Below, piece by piece: positions 1-5,839 of a stretch of 5,839 nt of DNA. Position 1 is the stretch's first letter, and every line of letters begins with the position of its first letter. This DNA comes from an uncultured Oscillospiraceae bacterium (GTDB taxonomy: Bacteria > Bacillota > Clostridia > Oscillospirales > Ruminococcaceae), in the NCBI GenBank assembly GCA_934527255.1, contig CAKTAM010000113.1, forward strand, positions 1-5,839. The letters are read 5' to 3'. Made by a program: the position numbers and the translations under genes. Below the pieces are notes generated by a model that saw nothing but the letters and a program-made list of their open reading frames with translations, did no database searches and was not told where the DNA came from.

Positions 1-563
1 CTGCCGGAGAATGCGATCTGCTCCACCGTATCAATCTCCGGGATGGTATCGTTCAGGATCAAGTCCTGCAGAACGGCGTCAAATTCCTCCAGCGGGTCGT
101 GGCTGACAAGATAGACCCTGCCGTCCCCGGTGGAAAGATACCGCTGCTCGTCCATTTTGCTGAAATCGCCAAGCTCGACGGTATAGCTTTCCTCGCCCGC
201 CGTCATACGGATCGTGCAGATCGGTTCGTCAAGGCCATACTGGGCATAGTCCTCTACATCGTCAATGACAAACGACGCCGCAAAGCAGGTGAACTGCTCC
301 AGCAGGCTGTCGATCTTTTCCCCGTCCACGGGAAAGTCGGCATCCTCGTCACAGACCCAGTTTTCGTCCCGGGTAAAGGAGAAGGTGCCGCTGTCATTCG
401 TCCAGGAAAGGGCGGTCACGCTGTCTGTCGGAATTTCCAGTATCACCTCACCGCTGTTTTTGATCTGCTCCTTTTTCTCCTCATGGCGGCTGACGGCAAA
501 TGCGGCGATGCAGACCGCAAGAAGAACGCCCAGCAGTACATAGAGCCTTGTTGCTTTACGCAT
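1..563 (-). CDS. DUF4340 domain protein, C-terminus missing (partial)
   Basis: Open reading frame running off the window start; 187 codons are visible and the C-terminal part is missing. The protein starts MRKATRLYVLLGV, with one hydrophobic segment at residues 7-24 (signal anchor or uncleaved signal peptide) followed by a hydrophilic, acidic region, so most of it should lie outside the membrane. Residues 109-153 carry the pattern I recognise from DUF4340 (Pfam PF14238): YGLDEP, then a short strand, LGD, RYLS, GDGRVYLV. The ATG at 563 is supported by AGGAGG at 579-574, 10 bases upstream and inside the preceding gene; the two genes overlap by 8 bases. In Clostridia, DUF4340 genes commonly follow GldG-like ABC auxiliary genes, as here. 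The molecular function is unknown; an accessory or substrate-handling role at the outer face of the ABC complex is inference. Family assignment is fairly secure, function is not. Confidence 0.85.
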   Translation of the reverse strand, partial: MRKATRLYVLLGVLLAVCIAAFAVSRHEEKKEQIKNSGEVILEIPTDSVTALSWTNDSGTFSFTRDENWVCDEDADFPVDGEKIDSLLEQFTCFAASFVIDDVEDYAQYGLDEPICTIRMTAGEESYTVELGDFSKMDEQRYLSTGDGRVYLVSHDPLEEFDAVLQDLILNDTIPEIDTVEQIAFSG

Positions 564-1983
564 GACGCTTTCTCCTCCTGTCGATTACGGTAAATACGCC
601 GTACAGCACAAAGGCTGCCGGTATCACGCCGATCATCCATGCTTTGAGTATGGATGCCGACGATTCGGAAATGGTCAGGTAATTGTAGGCAAGGCTCTTG
701 CTGCGGATGGAGACGGCCTCGCGCTCACCAATCAGCGCGGAAAGCGCGTTCATGGCAAGGTCGAGGTTTGCGCCGGAGGAATAGGCGTTATACGATTCCT
801 CCAGGAAATAGCTGGATGCAAACCAGATCAGCTGCCCGCCGCTGCCGGTATCCACGGAAACGGCCACGGCAAACGGCCCGTCGATGTCATCCTCCTCTTT
901 TTCGTAGGTGTCCAGCGCAAACCCGGCAATTTTGCTGAACGAATCCTCCGAGGTCGTCAGCAGCGCCGCTGCAGAGCTGCCGGTGACGGTAAGGCCCTGC
1001 GCAATGGGAAGAATGGCATAGTAACCCTCCTCCAGCAGCGGGTCGGTGATCTCATGGGAGGAAATGTCCGGCAGAAGGATATACGGCTGCTGGAACGCGT
1101 AATGCTCGCGGTCGCTTTCTACAACGATACCGTCTGCGGCCTTTACGCCGTAGGCCTCCAATACGCTGTAAAGGCTTGTGAGAGTGCCGCTTTCCGTCGG
1201 CCCGGCGATCACAAGCAGCTTGCCGCCGTCTGCCAGATAATCCTCCAGCAGCGCTGCTTCTTCCTCGGAAATATCGCTCTGCGGCGCATAGATCAGCAGC
1301 GCGTTCGCATCCTCCGGGATCTCATCCGTATTCAGAAGCGAGAAAGAGGCCAGCTCGATGTTTTCCTTTTCGATCTGCGTTTGGAACTCGCCGGGGAGGG
1401 CTTCCTCGCCGTGACCCTCCAGCGTGTAGACCTTCGGCAGCTCGTCGGAGACCACATAGTCGATGGCCGAGGTGATGGCCCCTTCGCCGTCGAAGGAGTA
1501 CACATAGGAATAGGTGGTATAATCCACATCGGCAAGGTAAATGTCGTTATAGCTGATATAGCGGCTCTTGTCGCCGCACTCCACGATCAGGCTGTTGTTC
1601 GGCACATCCTCGCTGGTGTACTGGCTGGCAAAGGTCGGGAATACATCCGGGTTCTTTTTGGTCACGGTGATATGGGAGGACAGGCCCTCGTACTTGCCCA
1701 GCAGGTTTTCGATGACCGCGTCCTCCTTGTCCGCCTGCACGATCCAATAGATCGTCACGTCCTTTTCCAGCGCATTGACAACGGCCTTTGTACTGCTGGT
1801 GACGGAATAGAGATTGGTAGAGGTCATATCGTACTTTGTCGCAGAGGTCGGAAGAACGGAGGCAAGAATATTGACGGCAATGAGGATCGCCAGCACGACC
1901 GCCGTCACCGCCAGAGAATACGAGCCGCCCTTTGCCGCAATGCGGCTGCGGATCCGTTCCCGTTTTGTGTTCAGAGCTTTCAT
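556..1983 (-). CDS. GldG-like ABC transporter auxiliary protein
   Basis: A 475-residue membrane-anchored protein. After a basic N-terminus (residues 1-19) comes one membrane segment at about 22-44, then a long hydrophilic region at 45-445, a second membrane segment at about 447-467, and a basic tail DRRRKRHA. This N-anchor, large extracytoplasmic domain, C-anchor layout is that of GldG / ABC_transp_aux proteins (Pfam PF09822). Typical landmarks are YDMTSTNLYSVTSSTKAVVNAL near residues 51-72, KVYTLEGHGEE at 184-194, and DYLADGGKLLVIAGP at 248-262. The ATG at 1983 shares one base with the permease stop (TGATG) and has GGAGGT at 1996-1991, 7 bases upstream. GldG is named after Bacteroidetes gliding genes, but homologues with this gene order are found in non-gliding bacteria, so no gliding role is implied. 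It probably partners the permease and ATPase just upstream; substrate unknown. Confidence 0.9.
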   Translation of the reverse strand: MKALNTKRERIRSRIAAKGGSYSLAVTAVVLAILIAVNILASVLPTSATKYDMTSTNLYSVTSSTKAVVNALEKDVTIYWIVQADKEDAVIENLLGKYEGLSSHITVTKKNPDVFPTFASQYTSEDVPNNSLIVECGDKSRYISYNDIYLADVDYTTYSYVYSFDGEGAITSAIDYVVSDELPKVYTLEGHGEEALPGEFQTQIEKENIELASFSLLNTDEIPEDANALLIYAPQSDISEEEAALLEDYLADGGKLLVIAGPTESGTLTSLYSVLEAYGVKAADGIVVESDREHYAFQQPYILLPDISSHEITDPLLEEGYYAILPIAQGLTVTGSSAAALLTTSEDSFSKIAGFALDTYEKEEDDIDGPFAVAVSVDTGSGGQLIWFASSYFLEESYNAYSSGANLDLAMNALSALIGEREAVSIRSKSLAYNYLTISESSASILKAWMIGVIPAAFVLYGVFTVIDRRRKRHA

Positions 1984-2846
1984 CAGTTGTACCTCCGTTT
2001 CTCAAGCGACTGCACCGTCAGGAACAGGCCGAGGGCAATGACGGAAGCATAGAACACCAATGCAGTCAGGTCAAACATGCCGTTGACAAAGGTGGTGAAG
2101 CGGTCAAACAGGGAGAGCTTCTTTATGATGGAGGGGAGCAGCCCCTCGAATTTATCCGGCGCGAGGAAGTACGCCGCCAGCGTCAGCACGACCAGGCCGC
2201 CGCCGACGCCCAGCGCGATCCCGTTGTTTTTGGTCAGCGCTTTCACAAGAAAGCCGATCAGCGCCGCAATGATGCACAGCGCAAGGGCGCTGCCGTAGCT
2301 GGTGGAGGACACCTGCTCGGCAAGCGAGACGCTGTAATAGTTGAACAGGAACAGCACAATGGCAATGCCCGCCGCAAAGCCCTGGTTATCGGTCAGCGAC
2401 GAGAGAAACATCCCCACGGCGATCAGCGCCGCGCCCATGAGGAAGAACGCGAGCAGCGCGCCGTAGGCCGCCGGCAAATACACCTCGCCATACCCGGAAA
2501 AAAGATAGGGGTAGATGCAGACAATGGCCATCGGCAGCAGAAACATGACCACAAGGGAAAGATACTTGCCGCCCACGATCTGCCAGATTTTCAGCGGCAG
2601 CGAATAAAGCAGCTGGTCTGTTTTCTGCCTGCGCTCCTCGGCAAAGGAGCGCATGGTCAGCACGGGGATGATGACCACAAGGCCGATGGAAACAAAATTC
2701 AGCACATATTCAAAGTTGGCGACGGATGCCTGAATGTTATAGAGCATTGCGCCGACGCCGACAAAACACAGCAGCGCCGCGCAGAACAAATAGAACGTCA
2801 GCGTATGAAACGCGCTGCGCAGCTCATGCTTGAGAACAGCGATCAT
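1983..2846 (-). CDS. ABC-2 type transporter permease (GldF-like)
   Basis: A 287-residue polytopic membrane protein. Hydrophobic stretches lie at about 16-37, 48-66, 95-117, 126-149, 156-172, 186-201, 207-228 and 262-280, so six to eight spans. The cytoplasmic loop at residues 65-84, MRSFAEERRQKTDQLLYSLP, is the characteristic ABC-2 permease segment (commonly MR.FAEER..GT..LL..SP) thought to contact the ATPase. Near the C-terminus, FDRFTTFVNGMFDLTALVFYAS (248-269) matches the conserved end of GldF-like permeases. The ATG at 2846 overlaps the ATPase stop by 4 bases (ATGA) and has AGGAGG at 2862-2857, 10 bases upstream. It should form the membrane channel with the ATPase encoded before it, with the GldG-like protein encoded after it as partner. 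Direction of transport and substrate cannot be read from the sequence; ABC-2 permeases are usually exporters or act on envelope components. Confidence 0.92.
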   Translation of the reverse strand: MIAVLKHELRSAFHTLTFYLFCAALLCFVGVGAMLYNIQASVANFEYVLNFVSIGLVVIIPVLTMRSFAEERRQKTDQLLYSLPLKIWQIVGGKYLSLVVMFLLPMAIVCIYPYLFSGYGEVYLPAAYGALLAFFLMGAALIAVGMFLSSLTDNQGFAAGIAIVLFLFNYYSVSLAEQVSSTSYGSALALCIIAALIGFLVKALTKNNGIALGVGGGLVVLTLAAYFLAPDKFEGLLPSIIKKLSLFDRFTTFVNGMFDLTALVFYASVIALGLFLTVQSLEKRRYN

Positions 2847-3841
2847 TCTTTACCCGCCTCCTTTTCCTGTTCGGGGCCCGCAGGGGCCTGCGGCTCCTCC
2901 GCCGCGCCGGATTCCGTAAGCTCCAGAAACACATCCTCCAGATTTGCTTTTCTGGTGCGCATTTCAAAAACCGGCAGCCCCCTGGCCGCAAACGCCAGCG
3001 AGAGCCTGCCGCAGACGGTCTTGGCGTCCTGCCCTTCGGCAAGCTCCGCCGTCACGCTGCAGACGCCGTCCGCCTCCCGAAGCTCCCATCCGGAAAGCCC
3101 CTTCGTCTGCGCCAGAATACTTTCGGCATCCTCCCTGCGGGCCTGTGCCTGAAAGGTCACGCCGCCCGATGCCAGCAGCAGCTTTTCCAGATTTTCCGGT
3201 GCGTCAAACGCAACAAGCTTACCCTTGGAGAGGATGAGCACCTGCTCGCACACGGCCTGCACCTCGGAAAGAATGTGAGAGCTGAGAATGACCGTATGGG
3301 TCTTGCCCAGTTCCTTGATCAGGTCGCGTATTTCAATGATCTGGATCGGGTCAAGGCCAACGGTGGGCTCATCCAGAATGATGACCTGTGGGCTGCCCAA
3401 AAGCGCCTGCGCGATGCCGACACGCTGCCTGTAGCCCTTGGAAAGCGTCCCGATCAGCCGGTCGCGCACATTCTCAATGCCCGCGCTCTGCACGGCGCTG
3501 TCCATTTCCGCCCGCAGCCTTTTGCCGCGCAGCCCCTTTGCCTCGCCCACGAAGGTCAGATACTCCTGCGGCGTTTCGTTGGGGTACAGCGGCGGCTGCT
3601 CCGGAAGATAGCCGATCAGCCGCTTGGCGGCCTCCGGCAGCTCCAAAATGTCAAAGCCGCCGATCTTCACGGTGCCCGCTGTCGGGGAAAGGCACCCCGT
3701 CATAATGTTCATTGTGGTGGATTTTCCCGCGCCGTTCGGCCCCAAAAAGCCGTATACATGACCGTCCTGAATCGTAAAGGACAGGTCATCCACCGCCAGA
3801 AAATCGCCGTAATACTTGGTTAGGTGCGAAACCTGAATCAT
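2843..3841 (-). CDS. ABC transporter ATP-binding protein (GldA/NatA-like)
   Basis: A 332-residue cytoplasmic ATPase with all nucleotide-binding motifs intact: Walker A GPNGAGKST (34-42), Q-loop glutamine in LPEQPPLY (Q82), signature LSKGYRQR (133-140, the LSKGYRQR variant usual in this subfamily), Walker B VIILDEPT with catalytic E158, D-loop VGLDP (161-165) and switch H189 in LSSHILSE. It should energise the permease encoded immediately downstream. Beyond the ATPase core, residues 225-308 form a small C-terminal domain ending in ANLEDVFLELT, typical of ABC-2 exporter ATPases, followed by a charged Glu/Pro/Ala tail (about 310-332). The ATG at 3841 has AAGGAGGT at 3856-3849, 7 bases upstream, and opens the frame with MIQVSHLTKYYG, the normal beginning for the family. 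This is the first gene of the ABC operon and the only one whose ribosome site is intergenic. Substrate unknown. Confidence 0.96.
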   Translation of the reverse strand: MIQVSHLTKYYGDFLAVDDLSFTIQDGHVYGFLGPNGAGKSTTMNIMTGCLSPTAGTVKIGGFDILELPEAAKRLIGYLPEQPPLYPNETPQEYLTFVGEAKGLRGKRLRAEMDSAVQSAGIENVRDRLIGTLSKGYRQRVGIAQALLGSPQVIILDEPTVGLDPIQIIEIRDLIKELGKTHTVILSSHILSEVQAVCEQVLILSKGKLVAFDAPENLEKLLLASGGVTFQAQARREDAESILAQTKGLSGWELREADGVCSVTAELAEGQDAKTVCGRLSLAFAARGLPVFEMRTRKANLEDVFLELTESGAAEEPQAPAGPEQEKEAGKE

Positions 3842-3848
3842 CTGCCAT

Positions 3849-3856
3849 ACCTCCTT
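3849..3856 (-). promoter_or_regulatory. Shine-Dalgarno site of the ABC ATPase gene
   Basis: On the minus strand the sequence AAGGAGGT lies 7 bases before the ATG at 3841. It is a near-perfect anti-16S match and settles the start. A second ATG at 3848-3846 follows the site directly but is in another frame and too close to it. Confidence 0.8.
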
Positions 3857-3877
3857 GCACTGATTCTGCCAGGCATC

Positions 3878-3891
3878 CTACTAAATGGTAG
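3878..3891. repeat. Imperfect palindrome, possible operator
   Basis: The plus strand reads CTACTAAATGGTAG: CTAC and GTAG arms around a six-base AT-rich centre. It overlaps the candidate -10 region, the position expected of a repressor or regulator site. Arms this short may arise by chance. Confidence 0.25.
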
Positions 3892-3906
3892 CGGGCGGAC
3901 TTGAAA
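3878..3906 (-). promoter_or_regulatory. Weak candidate promoter of the ABC operon
   Basis: Because a terminator closes the kinase transcript, the ABC operon should have its own promoter between about 3842 and 3925. The best pair I can find on the minus strand is TTTCAA (3906-3901) as -35 and TAGTAG (3883-3878) as -10 with a 17-base spacer. Both are poor sigma-A matches, which would suit a promoter that needs an activator. A transcript start near 3871 would give a leader of about 30 bases. The call rests on position more than on motif quality. Confidence 0.25.
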
Positions 3907-3917
3907 TGAATCTGAAA
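3902..3917 (-). promoter_or_regulatory. TTTCA direct repeat, candidate response-regulator site
   Basis: The minus strand reads TTTCAGATTCATTTCA: two TTTCA boxes whose starts are 11 bases apart, with a related ATTCA between them. OmpR/PhoB-family regulators typically bind head-to-tail direct repeats spaced by one helical turn, and a regulator of that family is encoded in the unit just upstream. The repeat sits at and just before the candidate -35 of the ABC operon. Binding is inference; the local AT richness raises the chance of a coincidental repeat. Confidence 0.3.
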
Positions 3918-3919
3918 AA

Positions 3920-3963
3920 GAACATAAAAAATACAGGGTATCTCTTCGACCGGAGATACCCTG
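3920..3963 (-). terminator. Rho-independent terminator after the sensor kinase gene
   Basis: Positions 3934-3944 (CAGGGTATCTC) and 3953-3963 (GAGATACCCTG) form a perfect 11-base-pair stem with an 8-base loop. Read on the minus strand, the stem is followed at once by TATTTTTTAT (3933-3924). The stem begins 14 bases after the kinase stop codon, the standard place for an intrinsic terminator. The plus-strand side lacks a comparable T run, so it should act only in the direction of the genes. It separates the two-component transcript from the ABC operon. Confidence 0.9.
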
Positions 3964-3977
3964 CAGCCTGATTTGTT

Positions 3978-5201
3978 TTACAATGTGACATGAAAGATGA
4001 TCGTATCGCCTGCCTGCTTTGCGGAAATTTTCCCGCCGTGAGCCTCCACAGTGGCCTTTGCAATGGAAAGACCGATGCCGGTGCCGCTCACCGTGCCGGA
4101 GTGCGATTCATCCGCACGGTAGAAGCGGTCAAACAGGCGGGCGGCATCGATCGACTGCGCTCCATCCACGGTGTTGGCGACGGCGATCTCCGCCTTTTTC
4201 CCGCTGCGCCGGGCAGTCAGGGTGATACGGCCGCCGTCGGGAGAATATTTGAGGGCGTTGTCCAGCAGGATGGAGACCATCTGCTGGATGGCCGCCCGGT
4301 CGCCGGTCACTGTCAGCCCGTCCGCAATATCCTGCGTGTAGGCTTTGCCCTTTGCCCGCGCAAGAGAGACGAACGGCTCGCTGATCTCCCAAAGCGCGTC
4401 GCTGAGGGAAAATTCCGTGCGGACCGGGAATGGATCTTCTTCATCCAGCCGGGAGAGGGTCACAAGATTGGTGATGAGCTTTGACAGCCGTCCGGACTGC
4501 ACCTGAATGTTATGCACCCATTCGTCCCCGTCGTGTTCCATTGCCAGCACGTCGGCACTGGTAGAGATGGCGGTCAGCGGGGTTTTCAGCTCATGGCCGG
4601 CGTTGGTGATGAACTGCTTCTGCGCCTCCATGTTTTTCAGGTACGGCGCGATGGCCCGTCGGGAAAAGAGGACCACAAGGCCGAACACCACCGCAAGGCA
4701 CACGGCGGCGATGGCCAGCGTGATCCACAGCAGCGACCGCATGGTCTGTATCTCCCGTTCGGAGTTGAGAAACAGCACCGCCGTTTCGTCCCGTGCCGTG
4801 TGCACAAGATAACGGTAGCCGCTTTTGTAGCCGTGCGTTTTCCCGCTTTCCAGCACCGCATTTGCAAAGGCCTTGGCATCGCTTTCGGAGATGGAAGCGA
4901 TATAATCCTGATTCACCCGCAGGACGGCGCCGTCCGCATCGTAGTGAACCGCAAAAAAGCGCAGGGAATACTGCACCTCGGGCGAGAAATGCAGCCAGTC
5001 ATCAAAGGGCGGCGCGCCCCGGCCGGGGGAAAACGGCGTCTGCTTGTCCTCCATCTCCATCAGCCGTACCAGCGCTTCATCCTGCTGTGCGGTCACACTG
5101 TGATAGTTCCACACATTGACAAAGCACAGAAGCGTCAGGACAACTGCGGTAAATGCCGCCATGGCCGCGCCGATAAAGCACCAGCGCATTTTCTTCAGCA
5201 T
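3978..5201 (-). CDS. Membrane-bound sensor histidine kinase
   Basis: A 407-residue sensor kinase with membrane spans at about 8-30 and 157-179 framing an extracytoplasmic sensor of roughly 125 residues (31-156). The kinase core is complete: H-box FITNAGHELKTPLT with phospho-accepting H203 and the E204/T207 positions linked to phosphatase activity, N-box LLDNALKYS (N315), F-box LFDRFYRAD (356-364) and G-box GTGIGLS (373-379). The linker after span 2 is short (RRAIAPYLKNMEAQKQF), so a full HAMP domain is doubtful. This build resembles a kinase type common in Clostridia. ATG at 5201 is chosen because GGAGGA at 5213-5208 lies 6 bases upstream; the next ATG, codon 5, is too far from it. The gene overlaps its regulator by 7 bases, so the pair is surely cognate. 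The signal sensed is unknown. The last gene before a terminator, it closes its transcription unit. Confidence 0.95.
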   Translation of the reverse strand: MLKKMRWCFIGAAMAAFTAVVLTLLCFVNVWNYHSVTAQQDEALVRLMEMEDKQTPFSPGRGAPPFDDWLHFSPEVQYSLRFFAVHYDADGAVLRVNQDYIASISESDAKAFANAVLESGKTHGYKSGYRYLVHTARDETAVLFLNSEREIQTMRSLLWITLAIAAVCLAVVFGLVVLFSRRAIAPYLKNMEAQKQFITNAGHELKTPLTAISTSADVLAMEHDGDEWVHNIQVQSGRLSKLITNLVTLSRLDEEDPFPVRTEFSLSDALWEISEPFVSLARAKGKAYTQDIADGLTVTGDRAAIQQMVSILLDNALKYSPDGGRITLTARRSGKKAEIAVANTVDGAQSIDAARLFDRFYRADESHSGTVSGTGIGLSIAKATVEAHGGKISAKQAGDTIIFHVTL

Positions 5202-5839
5202 GGCAGCTCCTCCAGTGCATAGCCCGCCCCGCGGATCGTCCGAATTTCGAGCCCGGCCCCGATCTGCCGCAGCTTTCTGCGCAGAAAGCCGATATAGGTC
5301 CAGACCACATCCATATCCGCCTCGCTGTCAAGGCCCCACACCTTTTCCATCAGGTGCTCTGAAGAAAACACCTGCCGGGGATGGCGGAAAAACAGTTCCA
5401 TCAGCTGATATTCCTTGTTGTTCAGCCGCACCTCTCCCAAAGAGGTTTTCAGCAGATACTGGCCGCGGTCCAACGTGGTGTTTCCAAAACAGAGCGTGGA
5501 CGATGCATAAGAGCTGCTGCGCCGGGTAAGGGCGCGGACGCGGGCAAGAAATTCGCTGGCCGCAAAGGGCTTCGGCAGGTAATCGTCCGCACCGGCATCC
5601 AGCCCGGCTACTCGGTCGGCCACCTCTGCCTTCGCCGTCAGAAACAGCGTCGGCGTGGTGTTCCCCGCTGCACGGACGGCCTTCAGCACCTCGATCCCGT
5701 CCTTCCCCGGCATCATGATATCCAATACCAGTGCGTCGTAGGCTGCCGCCTGAATATAGTCCAGCGCGTCGTTCCCGTTGTGCACCACATCTACGGCGTA
5801 TTTGTTCTTTTCCAGCATGACCTTCAGCGCCTGGGCAAT
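5195..5839 (-). CDS. OmpR/PhoB-family response regulator, N-terminus missing (partial)
   Basis: The frame is open to the window end: seven codons (IAQALKV) precede the first internal methionine at 5818, and family alignment from memory suggests only about 10-20 N-terminal residues, including the first acidic pocket residues, lie outside. In visible numbering, the receiver domain has phospho-accepting D40 in LVLDIMMPG (codon 5722-5720), the conserved threonine at 68 (FLTAK) and lysine at 90 (YLPKPF). The C-terminal winged-helix domain follows (about 117-210), with WG at 168-169, a probable recognition helix VVWTYIGFLRRKL at 178-190 and the closing RTIRGAGY wing. It is a DNA-binding transcription regulator phosphorylated by the kinase encoded next, whose start it overlaps by 7 bases. 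Its likely targets include its own operon or the neighbouring ABC operon, but no site is proven. Confidence 0.95.
   Translation of the reverse strand: MAQALKVMLEKNKYAVDVVHNGNDALDYIQAAAYDALVLDIMMPGKDGIEVLKAVRAAGNTTPTLFLTAKAEVADRVAGLDAGADDYLPKPFAASEFLARVRALTRRSSSYASSTLCFGNTTLDRGQYLLKTSLGEVRLNNKEYQLMELFFRHPRQVFSSEHLMEKVWGLDSEADMDVVWTYIGFLRRKLRQIGAGLEIRTIRGAGYALEELPC

Noticed and set aside
562..2052. 496-codon open frame on the plus strand opposite the GldG-like gene
   Set aside because: Its codons are exactly in register with the minus-strand gene, so a stop would require TTA, CTA or TCA sense codons, which this GC-rich genome rarely uses. Its translation is rich in Gly, Arg, His and Gln with no recognisable domain, while the opposite strand encodes a clear family member.
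1932..3152. 406-codon plus-strand open frame opposite the permease and the end of the ATPase gene
   Set aside because: In register with the permease codons, with low-complexity His/Gln/Arg-rich translation; a shadow of the real gene explained by avoidance of TTA, CTA and TCA codons.
3275..3823. 182-codon plus-strand open frame opposite the ABC ATPase
   Set aside because: Antisense to the Walker A, signature and Walker B coding sequence and in register with it; no plausible domain of its own.
1983..3841. BceAB-type antibiotic-resistance transporter regulated by a BceS kinase
   Set aside because: The permease has 287 residues without the large extracellular loop and ten spans of BceB, and the kinase has a sensor domain of about 125 residues where BceS has almost none.
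3867..3875. Short perfect palindrome TGCCAGGCA in the leader of the ABC operon
   Set aside because: Four-base arms around one base are too short to form a stable hairpin or to stand out as an operator without conservation data.
3842..3933. Possible riboswitch or attenuator leader before the ABC operon
   Set aside because: Only about 90 bases are available and the one strong hairpin lies at the kinase end followed by its own T run, fitting a terminator of the upstream unit. No second alternative hairpin or T run precedes 3841.
4512..5222. 236-codon plus-strand open frame opposite the kinase gene
   Set aside because: Same register effect; no family features, and it crosses the well-supported regulator-kinase overlap.

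Overview
The window comes from a GC-rich, low-TTA bacterial genome. Strong AGGAGG-type ribosome binding sites, tightly overlapping genes, a YycG/PhoR-like kinase of a type common in Clostridia and a GldA/GldF/GldG/DUF4340 gene set all point to a Firmicute of the class Clostridia, perhaps an Oscillospiraceae-like gut anaerobe. That placement is inferred from protein style, not from a marker gene. No RNA gene, mobile element, CRISPR array or origin was seen.

Every gene reads on the minus strand, so the transcriptional order runs from high to low coordinates. First comes a two-component system: an OmpR/PhoB-family response regulator (3'-most 645 bases; its N-terminus lies beyond 5839), then an overlapping membrane sensor kinase (5201 to 3978). 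Fourteen bases after the kinase stop is a strong intrinsic terminator hairpin. A compact region of about 90 bases between the hairpin and 3841 then holds a weak candidate promoter, a TTTCA direct repeat with 11-base period and an imperfect palindrome.

The second unit begins at 3841: an ABC ATPase, a multi-spanning permease, a GldG-like auxiliary protein with a large extracytoplasmic domain, and a DUF4340 protein cut off by the window start. All three junctions overlap (4, 1 and 8 bases), and each downstream gene has its own Shine-Dalgarno sequence inside the preceding gene, so the four products are probably made together and form one membrane complex.

The simplest model is that the kinase senses an envelope or extracellular signal, the regulator binds the repeat before 3841, and the ABC-2-type complex acts on an unknown substrate. 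The regulatory link is inference. The gene set is a recurring but poorly characterised module; I see no evidence for a wholly new system here. The most useful leads are the unknown function of the ABC/GldG/DUF4340 complex and the candidate regulator site.
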